From: Cyclobacteriaceae bacterium
GTDB taxonomy: Bacteria > Bacteroidota > Bacteroidia > Cytophagales > Cyclobacteriaceae
DNA: 5,097 nt
Assembly: GCA_019751475.1 (NCBI GenBank)
Contig: JAIENH010000458.1
Span: 1-5,097, forward strand
Reading direction: 5' to 3'
Both the position numbers and the translations under genes were made by a program. Each line of letters starts with the position of its first letter. The stretch's first letter is position 1. Positions 1 to 5,097 of this stretch are shown here, in pieces. Below the pieces are notes generated by a model. It was not told the origin of the DNA. It saw only the letters and a list, made by a program, of their open reading frames with translations, and made no database searches.

Positions 1-2
1 GC

Positions 3-941
3 GTCAAGCGTAGTTTTGATACATTCAATTCCAAGTTTGATGAAACACAAACTGCTGTCTACACCGAACTTGAATGGAAACCTATTCGCAAGTTTGGAGT
101 TAAGTCCGGGTTGCGCGGAGAGCATAGTCAATTATTAAACCAATTTGCGCTTGGTCCTCGAGTTTCAGCAGCCTATAAAATCGGAAAGCAAAGTCAGGTA
201 TCACTTGCGAGTGGGATTTTCTATCAGAACCCAAACAACCGGTACCTGTTGGCCAACAAGTCAGCTAACTTTCAGCAGGCAGTTCACTACATCGCTAATT
301 ATCAATGGATTACAGACAAGCAAACCTTTCGAGTGGAGGGCTACTACAAGTCGTATAATCAGTTGATACGAGAACTTAACGTACCCTTTAATCCTAATCC
401 TTTCCGGTTTATCTCAGGCGACATCGACAACTCAGGTACAGGCTTTGCACAGGGTATTGATGTGTTCTGGCGCGATCGCAAGCTTGTAAAGAATCTTGAT
501 TACTGGGTTTCCTACAGTTGGCTTGACACAAAGCGACTCTTCGAAAATTTTCCGAGCAGTGCTACACCCACATTCATTTCCAATCACAATTTGAATGTCA
601 TCGCTAAGTACTTCATTGAATCGCTAAAAGTGAGCGTAGCCGCCACTTACAGGTACGCCACCGGAAGGCCCTATTATAATCCAAACGCTACCGAATTTTT
701 AAAAGATCGGGCGCCTCATTTCGAAAACTTCTCATTGAACCTGAGCTACGTTACCAACATCAAAAAAGTCTTTGCCGTGTTTTATGCGGGTGTGGATAAC
801 GTAGCCAATCGCAAAAACATTTTCGGCTATCGTTATTCAGCCGATGGTACACAAAGCTATCCAGTCGAGCCACCACTCTATCGATCAGTATTTGTTGGGA
901 TGAATTTTTCATTATCCGATTTTAATCGAGACGAACTTTAA
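3..941 (+). CDS. TonB-dependent outer-membrane receptor, C-terminal beta-barrel part (5' end outside window)
   Basis: This is the last 312 residues of a TonB-dependent receptor, an outer-membrane barrel that imports a bound ligand using energy from TonB-ExbBD. The frame is open from base 3, so the TTG at 111 is internal and no start is visible. The plug domain and any N-terminal carboxypeptidase-like domain lie upstream. What is seen is a series of alternating amphipathic strands rich in Tyr, Phe and Trp, with polar loops. Typical late-barrel elements include TAVYTELEWKP near the window start, VSLASGIFYQNP, WVSYSWLDTKR, the ATGRPYYNPN turn, GVDNVANRKNIFGYRYS, and a last strand RSVFVGMNFSL. 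About eight residues (SDFNRDEL) follow that strand, so the protein does not end in the usual terminal aromatic residue. The ligand cannot be read from the barrel. No SusD-like partner follows, so a glycan SusC role is less likely. The next gene starts 35 bases downstream and is probably in the same operon. Confidence 0.9.
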   Translation, partial: VKRSFDTFNSKFDETQTAVYTELEWKPIRKFGVKSGLRGEHSQLLNQFALGPRVSAAYKIGKQSQVSLASGIFYQNPNNRYLLANKSANFQQAVHYIANYQWITDKQTFRVEGYYKSYNQLIRELNVPFNPNPFRFISGDIDNSGTGFAQGIDVFWRDRKLVKNLDYWVSYSWLDTKRLFENFPSSATPTFISNHNLNVIAKYFIESLKVSVAATYRYATGRPYYNPNATEFLKDRAPHFENFSLNLSYVTNIKKVFAVFYAGVDNVANRKNIFGYRYSADGTQSYPVEPPLYRSVFVGMNFSLSDFNRDEL

Positions 942-976
942 ATCAATTCAAAATCAACTCTAAACAATCTAATCAT

Positions 977-1612
977 ATGAAAAAGTTAATCACGCTTTTA
1001 TTTATCACATCTACACTAGTCGCTAAATCTCAAACGGTGGAAGAAGCGATTAAAACAACACTTACACAATGGGAAACTGCTGCAGATCAAACCGCAAGAA
1101 TGGCGGCTGTTAATCGCTTTGGGCTAATAGCTAATAAGTGGAGCACAGAGTGGGTGGCACATTATTATGCCGGTTATATAAAAACAATAACAGGCGCTAT
1201 TGAGGCGGACAAAGTCAAAAAAAGTCAATTTTTTAACGAAGCTGAGAAAAGTCTGGAGGCAGCAAAGGCCAACGGTGCTTCCGAAAACGATGAAGTCTAT
1301 GTGCTGCTCGCTATGATATCAAGTAATCGCATTGGATTAGATCCTGAAGCCTGGCAAAAACACATGGAAGTATATAGCACGAACCTTCGTAAAGCCAAAC
1401 AACTCCGTAAAGAAAACCCTCGCATCTATTATATCGAAGGCATGAGCAAGTATTATACACCCGAGGCTTATGGAGGCGGTAAGAAAAACGCTCTTATCTA
1501 TTTTGAAAAAGCCGAAGAGTATTTTAAGAATGAAACCAACACCGATATCCGCAAGCCGTATTGGGGCAGGGAACAAAATAGCAAAATGCTTGAACAGTGT
1601 AATCAGCCTTAA
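977..1612 (+). CDS. Exported TPR-like protein of unknown function
   Basis: A complete 211-residue protein. Residues 1-19 form a signal peptide: Lys at 2-3, a hydrophobic core LITLLFITSTLVA, and likely cleavage around the SQT at 18-20. There is no lipobox cysteine, so a soluble periplasmic location is inferred. The mature part looks all-helical with TPR-like spacing: helices near 21-52, WVAHYYAGYIKT at 59-70, an Ala/Glu-rich helix at 84-98, VYVLLAMISSNRI at 107-119, then PRIYYIEGMSKYYTPEAYGGGKK at 148-170 leading into a helix ALIYFEKAEEYF. It ends with PYWGREQNSKMLEQC. From memory, the Tyr-Thr-Pro-Glu then Gly-Gly-Gly-Lys-Lys pattern and the closing Trp-Gly are typical of a Bacteroidota family of small exported TPR proteins. 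The ATG at 977 is chosen because the signal peptide begins there. No Shine-Dalgarno sequence precedes it. It sits 35 bases after the receptor, suggesting an accessory role for it; the biochemical function is unknown. Confidence 0.85.
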   Translation: MKKLITLLFITSTLVAKSQTVEEAIKTTLTQWETAADQTARMAAVNRFGLIANKWSTEWVAHYYAGYIKTITGAIEADKVKKSQFFNEAEKSLEAAKANGASENDEVYVLLAMISSNRIGLDPEAWQKHMEVYSTNLRKAKQLRKENPRIYYIEGMSKYYTPEAYGGGKKNALIYFEKAEEYFKNETNTDIRKPYWGREQNSKMLEQCNQP

Positions 1613-1623
1613 CGGCTGATTTT
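1601..1623 (+). terminator. Probable intrinsic terminator overlapping the stop codon
   Basis: AATCAGCC (1601-1608) is a perfect 8-base inverted match to GGCTGATT (1614-1621), with a 5-base loop TTAAC. The run TTTT at 1620-1623 follows immediately. The loop contains the TAA stop (1610-1612) of the exported TPR-like protein, so the left arm is coding. The U tract is short and interrupted by G at 1624, so termination may be partial. The position, at the end of the receptor unit and before the DUF72 gene, fits a terminator. Confidence 0.55.
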
Positions 1624-1668
1624 GAAAGGACTTACTGTTTGTGGATATTTAGAATCTTAAATTCCATT

Positions 1669-2607
1669 ATGCAATTCGGTCGCGTTGAGCAAGAAACAGA
1701 TCTATCTTCGATTGATTTTACACTTCCACCTGACCATGCAGCAACCACGGCTATATTAAAAAAATCTAAAGCAAAAGATACAGAGGTGTATTTGGGATGT
1801 GCCAAATGGGGACGACCTGACTGGGTTGGAAAAATCTATCCGCCCAAAACCAAGGCAGGCAATTTCTTGGACCACTATGCCCAGCATTTCAATTGCATCG
1901 AACTGAACGCTACTTTCTATCGCATGCCAACCAAAGCGCAAATCAAAGGCTGGAAGGCGAAGGTTGGAAAGGATTTTAAGTTCTGTCCCAAGTTCGTTGA
2001 TCAGATTACACACATCAAGCGATTAAAAGAAACCAAAGAATTGGTCGATCGTTTTCTGGAGGCCATCTACGAATTCAAAGAAAATCTCGGGCCGCTATTC
2101 CTGATGCCCCATCCTCAAATGGGACCCAAGCACCTGGATACAATCGAAGCATTCATAGAATCGCTGCCCAAAGACATTGAACTCTTTACTGAGTACAGGC
2201 ACAAAGACATCTTTGTGGATCCAACTGCTTTCGACAAGGCCTTCACAATGATGGAGCGGCATAAAACCGGAGCGGTGATCACCGATGCCAGCGGCAGGCG
2301 CGACTGTGTGCACATGCGCCTTACCACTCCCGATGCCTTTATCCGATTTGTAGGCAATGGCCTCCACCCTACTGACTACACGCGTGTGGATGACTGGATC
2401 AACCGGATGGCATCCTGGAAAAATCAGGGCATCAAGCGTATCTGGTTTTTTATGCACCAGCACGAAGAGCTACACAGTCCTGAGTTGTGCCGCTACATGG
2501 TGCCAAAGCTGAATCTAAAACTGGGCGTGACCTTAAAGGTGCCTGTGTTTATTGACGAACAACGGTCAACACCTATTTCTTCACAACAACTTGGTTTGCA
2601 TCTCTGA
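1669..2607 (+). CDS. DUF72 domain protein (YecE-like TIM barrel)
   Basis: A 312-residue protein of the DUF72 family, a TIM-barrel fold whose reaction is not established. Recognisable blocks in order are: YLGCAKWGRPDWVGKIYPP at 41-59; FNCIELNATFYRMPT at 74-88; FKFCPKFVDQITHIKRL at 103-119; GPLFLMPHPQM at 141-151; IELFTEYRHKDIF at 170-182; AVITDASGR at 202-210; HMRLTTPDAFIRFVGN at 215-230; and IWFFMHQHEELHSPELC at 258-274. These correspond to the family's GxSxW...YP, ELNxTFY, F.FK...ITH, EFRH and F.RFxGN signatures. There is no signal peptide or membrane segment, so it is probably cytoplasmic. The ATG at 1669 is preferred. An in-frame TTG at 1639 would add ten residues (MWIFRILNSI) but starts only 16 bases after the terminator-like hairpin. 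About 38 residues precede the first conserved block and look like a family-variable leader. Its last 35 bases overlap the convergent gene on the other strand. The family call is firm; the function is not. Confidence 0.9.
   Translation: MQFGRVEQETDLSSIDFTLPPDHAATTAILKKSKAKDTEVYLGCAKWGRPDWVGKIYPPKTKAGNFLDHYAQHFNCIELNATFYRMPTKAQIKGWKAKVGKDFKFCPKFVDQITHIKRLKETKELVDRFLEAIYEFKENLGPLFLMPHPQMGPKHLDTIEAFIESLPKDIELFTEYRHKDIFVDPTAFDKAFTMMERHKTGAVITDASGRRDCVHMRLTTPDAFIRFVGNGLHPTDYTRVDDWINRMASWKNQGIKRIWFFMHQHEELHSPELCRYMVPKLNLKLGVTLKVPVFIDEQRSTPISSQQLGLHL
2573..2607. other. Tail-to-tail coding overlap of two convergent genes
   Basis: The plus-strand DUF72 frame ends with TGA at 2605-2607. The minus-strand VCBS frame ends with TAG, read as CTA at 2573-2575 on the plus strand. 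The 35 shared bases encode the DUF72 C-terminus (TPISSQQLGLHL) and the VCBS C-terminus (DANQVVVKK). No hairpin plus T-run terminator is visible near the junction on either strand, so the two transcripts probably have overlapping 3' ends. Confidence 0.85.
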
Positions 2608-5097
2608 TGGCTCCTTTATAATCCTGAATAGTAATCTTTGTGGCGTTCAGCGGTAGCGTTACCAAACGAGATGATTGGGAACCAAAGCCCGATCCATAAT
2701 ACACTTCGAGTTTCACTTTCTTTGCACCAGGAAGTTCATACCGAACCACGGCATCTTGCGCACCAACCGGCAGGTTCTGGCCAGAGGAAGAATAACTAAA
2801 CACTTTTAAGCTGTCCTTATTCTGAGAAATTAAAAGCTGGTTTTTGTCATCACCCGGAAGCCGCACCAATGCCTTGGCATCACCGGGAACAAAAAGCCCG
2901 CTCTCCCGCGAAACGATGTTTTTAAAGTTTCCTCTTCCATCGCCAATTAAAACATCCCCGGTACCCGCATCGTAGCGGCCCATAAAAACTTCGTTGCCAT
3001 AGTCATTTCCTACTGAAACAATATCAAGAAAGCCGTCACTGTTCACATCCATTGACGTCATTCCATTCATAGGCGCACGCTGAACAGATTTCGGTAAGGC
3101 CCGAACTGAAAATTTTCCATTGCCTTCATTTAGAATAAGGCTACTTGAAAGCCAATTGGCCTGAAGTACGACCATATCTTTCTTCTCCTCCTCAGTGAAA
3201 AGATTATCCATGGTTCGAGCAGCATAACTCCGATACTTTGAGAACTTCCGTCTGAACTTAGGACTCTGCTGACTCAGTTCATCCCAAAAATGAACTGGGT
3301 ATTCCTTTAGTGAACCATCGGGGGAAATAAAATAGCAGGATAAAACTGCGTCCGCACTACCATTGCCATCAATATCTTTTGCATAAACGCGAAGCGGTCG
3401 TTCGACCGATGCTTTAAAGTAATTATTTGTTCCTACGTTGCCTACCACATAATCTGTGTCTCCATCGTTATCAAAATCTCCACCCGTAACGCTCATCCAC
3501 CAACCTGAATAGTTTTCCAATCCAGAATTTGCCAATGGCTCTAGTTTGCTGCCTGTATTGGTAAAGAAGGTGGGTGCCATAAACTCGCCCACAACCAACA
3601 AGTCAACTTTACCGTCATCGTTAAAGTCTGTCCAGATAGCATCTGAGACCATGCCCACTTTCTTTAGCTGTGGACACAATGAATCCGTCACATCTTCAAA
3701 CAAACCATTATTGTTGCGAAGCAAATAACTAACAGGCGTCAATGGGTATTGTCCAGGAATGATGCGACCACCCACCATAAGATCGAGGACACCATCTTGA
3801 TCAAAGTCCGCTGCCCGCACACACGAGCCACTGGAAGTAAGTGCAGGAAGCGCCTTGCTATCCCTGACAAGATTACCAGATCCATCATTACGATAGAGTC
3901 GATCTTGGTAATTGGGGCTATTGGGCTCGTACTCGAAACTACCGCTAACGATATATAAGTCTAAGTCATTATCGTTATCAGCATCAAAGAGCAATAGACC
4001 TTCATCTTCAAATGGTTTGGGTGAGACCTCGCTAACTGATTTTGATCTAAATACTGACTTCGACACCTGATAAAAGATAGTTGTCGGTTGCTCGGAAGAT
4101 CCTCCAATAACAACATCTTCTAGTCCATTTCCGTCAACATCGCCAACACTCAATGCAGGGCCAGATTGTGAGAACTTATGAGGCAGCGTCCGCTGGATAT
4201 TGTAGTCTATTTTATCCATCTCGCTATGTTTGAACGAAAGCGTTGCGCTAGCTTCCTTTTTAAAGTACGGTTTTAACTTGGAGGCAGGAACGATTGGAAT
4301 GTTCATTTGCTTCGCATCCGTATGATTCAAAGTCAATACCTGATTCGCTGCAATGTTTGTTTTAATTGAGATAGTTCCATCAGGCCACCTTACCAAAAGT
4401 GAATCAACCTGAGTGACAGATCCAAGTCCGAAATGAGCCACTGACTCAACGGTGGAGAGGTATCCGCGATAGATTGATTGGTCGTGGTACTGCGCTTTTC
4501 CCTGGGTAACGATCCTGATTTTTGATCCAAGTGCATCCGGGTTTCCGGACGGACCCTTCAGGGCCACGCGTAAGTAATTAGAACTGCCCTTCTTTTTTTC
4601 GGAAAGATTCTCATAGATGAATGCGGGATCATTGATATTATTGACTACATAATCGAGGTCACCGTCAAGGTCCAGATCAGCAAACGCAGCGCCATTTGAG
4701 AAAGAAGGTATATCCATCCCCCATTCTTTTGTGGATTTTTTAAATGTCAGATCACCGGTCGCCTCAAAGGCAAAATTAGAGACCTTCACCACGGGGATCG
4801 AATCCACGATCATCCAGGGGCTTGCAATCAAACCAACGTCATTGCGATAGTTTGAAAAATCCTTGTCGGTGATATCTTTCGGGAAACCGTTTGTGATCAA
4901 AGCATCTTTGTCCCCATCATTGTCATAATCGGCAAACAAAGCCGACCAACTCCAGTCTGTCTCATACACTTCTGCTAATGACCCCACCTCACTAAAGGAC
5001 AATGGTTGGTTTACACCAATACCATTGTTGATCTGAAGCATGTTGCGAACGTGCTGGTATTGATAACCCCACTTTTCATTGTTGAGATAGACTGTGT
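2573..5097 (-). CDS. FG-GAP/VCBS repeat protein with central ASPIC/UnbV domain (N-terminus outside window)
   Basis: A large beta-propeller protein of the VCBS/CRTAC1-like type, expected in the cell envelope or outside the cell. Its role is uncertain; carbohydrate or surface binding is often assumed. The frame stays open to the right edge, and the 18 codons before the ATG at 5041 read TVYLNNEKWGYQYQHVRN, matching the usual YQYxRNMLQxNNG family motif. The start is therefore off-window, and any signal peptide is unseen. Counting residues from 5041: propeller loops DYDNDGDKD at 38-46 and DLDLDGDLD at 122-130; an ASPIC/UnbV domain at about 168-238 (LGSKIRI, YLSTVES, HFGLG, VDSLLVRWPDG); the hallmark LPHKFSQSGPALSVGDVDG at 286-304; and further DxDxDG-type loops starting at 301, 353, 412, 472, 522, 556 and 665. 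Other family blocks are FWDELSQQSPKFRRKFSKY at 585-603 and NEVFMGRYDAGTGDVLIGDG at 683-702. It ends in an Ig-like strand segment (KVKLEVYYGSGF..., ITIQDYKGAIRD) with no clear sorting domain. Such proteins are usually about 1,100 residues, so roughly a quarter is missing. Confidence 0.92.
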   Translation of the reverse strand, partial: TVYLNNEKWGYQYQHVRNMLQINNGIGVNQPLSFSEVGSLAEVYETDWSWSALFADYDNDGDKDALITNGFPKDITDKDFSNYRNDVGLIASPWMIVDSIPVVKVSNFAFEATGDLTFKKSTKEWGMDIPSFSNGAAFADLDLDGDLDYVVNNINDPAFIYENLSEKKKGSSNYLRVALKGPSGNPDALGSKIRIVTQGKAQYHDQSIYRGYLSTVESVAHFGLGSVTQVDSLLVRWPDGTISIKTNIAANQVLTLNHTDAKQMNIPIVPASKLKPYFKKEASATLSFKHSEMDKIDYNIQRTLPHKFSQSGPALSVGDVDGNGLEDVVIGGSSEQPTTIFYQVSKSVFRSKSVSEVSPKPFEDEGLLLFDADNDNDLDLYIVSGSFEYEPNSPNYQDRLYRNDGSGNLVRDSKALPALTSSGSCVRAADFDQDGVLDLMVGGRIIPGQYPLTPVSYLLRNNNGLFEDVTDSLCPQLKKVGMVSDAIWTDFNDDGKVDLLVVGEFMAPTFFTNTGSKLEPLANSGLENYSGWWMSVTGGDFDNDGDTDYVVGNVGTNNYFKASVERPLRVYAKDIDGNGSADAVLSCYFISPDGSLKEYPVHFWDELSQQSPKFRRKFSKYRSYAARTMDNLFTEEEKKDMVVLQANWLSSSLILNEGNGKFSVRALPKSVQRAPMNGMTSMDVNSDGFLDIVSVGNDYGNEVFMGRYDAGTGDVLIGDGRGNFKNIVSRESGLFVPGDAKALVRLPGDDKNQLLISQNKDSLKVFSYSSSGQNLPVGAQDAVVRYELPGAKKVKLEVYYGSGFGSQSSRLVTLPLNATKITIQDYKGAIRDANQVVVKK
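3023..4141 (-). repeat. C-terminal FG-GAP/VCBS repeat block (seven DxDxDG-type loops)
   Basis: Residues 301-673, counted from the codon at 5041, carry seven Asp-rich loops of the calcium-binding FG-GAP type: DVDGNGLED, DADNDNDLD, DFDQDGVLD, DFNDDGKVD, DFDNDGDTD, DIDGNGSAD and DVNSDGFLD. Start-to-start spacing is 52, 59, 60, 50, 34 and 109 residues. The long last gap contains NWLSSSLILNEGNGKF at 629-644, which resembles a blade whose Asp loop has been lost. Codon choice differs among copies, with no long exact DNA repeat, so the copies are old rather than recently duplicated. Confidence 0.8.
4328..4540 (-). other. ASPIC/UnbV domain segment within the VCBS gene
   Basis: This segment encodes residues 168-238, counted from the codon at 5041. 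It shows the ASPIC/UnbV pattern: ALGSKIRIVTQGKAQ, then YRGYLSTVES, AHFGLG, VDSLLVRWPDG and a closing NQVLTL strand. In short CRTAC1-type proteins this domain lies at the C-terminus. Here it divides an N-terminal propeller from a longer C-terminal one. The boundaries are estimated from the motifs. Confidence 0.8.

Noticed and set aside
145..366. 73-codon plus-strand frame within the receptor
   Set aside because: It is out of frame with the clear beta-barrel coding sequence and has no features of its own.
942..976. Promoter or ribosome-binding site between the receptor and the exported TPR-like protein
   Set aside because: The 35 bases are A/T-rich with no TAnnTTTG element and no purine-rich Shine-Dalgarno sequence. 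Lack of a Shine-Dalgarno site is usual in Bacteroidota.
1337..1576. 79-codon minus-strand open frame opposite the exported TPR-like protein
   Set aside because: It is antisense to the conserved YTPEAYGGGKK region of a well-supported gene. Its hydrophobic look is a by-product of the complement of Lys/Glu-rich codons.
1613..1668. Possible Bacteroidota promoter before DUF72 (TACTGTTTG at 1633-1641)
   Set aside because: It resembles the TAnnTTTG -7 element but has three bases rather than two between TA and TTTG, and no -33 TTG lies at the proper distance, so I do not call it.
2095..2463. 122-codon minus-strand open frame inside the DUF72 gene, with an 80-codon companion in another frame
   Set aside because: Both lie antisense to conserved DUF72 blocks. 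They show no recognisable domain, signal peptide or gene-like context, and are explained as shadows of the real gene.
3546..3958. Two plus-strand open frames of 60 and 69 codons within the VCBS gene
   Set aside because: They lie opposite the repeated Asp-rich loops of the propeller protein and show no motif or start signal.
3023..4930. Asp-rich repeated motifs as possible DNA-level tandem repeats or a CRISPR-like array
   Set aside because: Spacing is irregular and codon usage differs from copy to copy. The repetition is at the protein level (FG-GAP loops), not in the DNA.

Overview
The window looks like ordinary chromosomal DNA from a Bacteroidota bacterium. A Cytophagales-like member is plausible, but that finer placement is inference. 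Three things point to the phylum: a TonB-dependent outer-membrane receptor followed by a small exported TPR-like protein of a type common there; a very long FG-GAP/VCBS protein with a central ASPIC/UnbV domain, typical of SusC/SusD-rich Bacteroidota genomes; and A/T-rich gene starts with no purine-rich Shine-Dalgarno sequence.

Left part (plus strand): the window opens inside a TonB-dependent receptor, of which only the C-terminal barrel half is present (3-941). After a 35-base gap comes a 211-residue exported protein (977-1612), most likely co-transcribed with the receptor. A hairpin at 1601-1621, whose loop holds that gene's stop codon, followed by a short T run, probably ends this unit.

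Middle (plus strand): a DUF72 (YecE-like) TIM-barrel protein, best started at 1669 and ending at 2607. It is followed by a convergent gene with a 35-base tail-to-tail coding overlap.

Right half (minus strand): one long reading frame from the right edge down to 2573. It encodes a cell-envelope beta-propeller protein with nine DxDxDG-type calcium-binding loops and an ASPIC/UnbV domain. Its true start lies beyond the window; the ATG at 5041 is internal.

The receptor and its exported partner probably act together in the envelope. The VCBS protein is also an envelope-type protein but is encoded on the other strand, so it is a separate unit. DUF72 is probably cytoplasmic, and its function is not established. 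There are no RNA genes, mobile elements, CRISPR arrays or recognisable defence genes here. No stretch over 60 bases lacks a gene. I found no evidence of a new multi-gene system; the points worth a second look concern gene boundaries, architecture and gene pairing.
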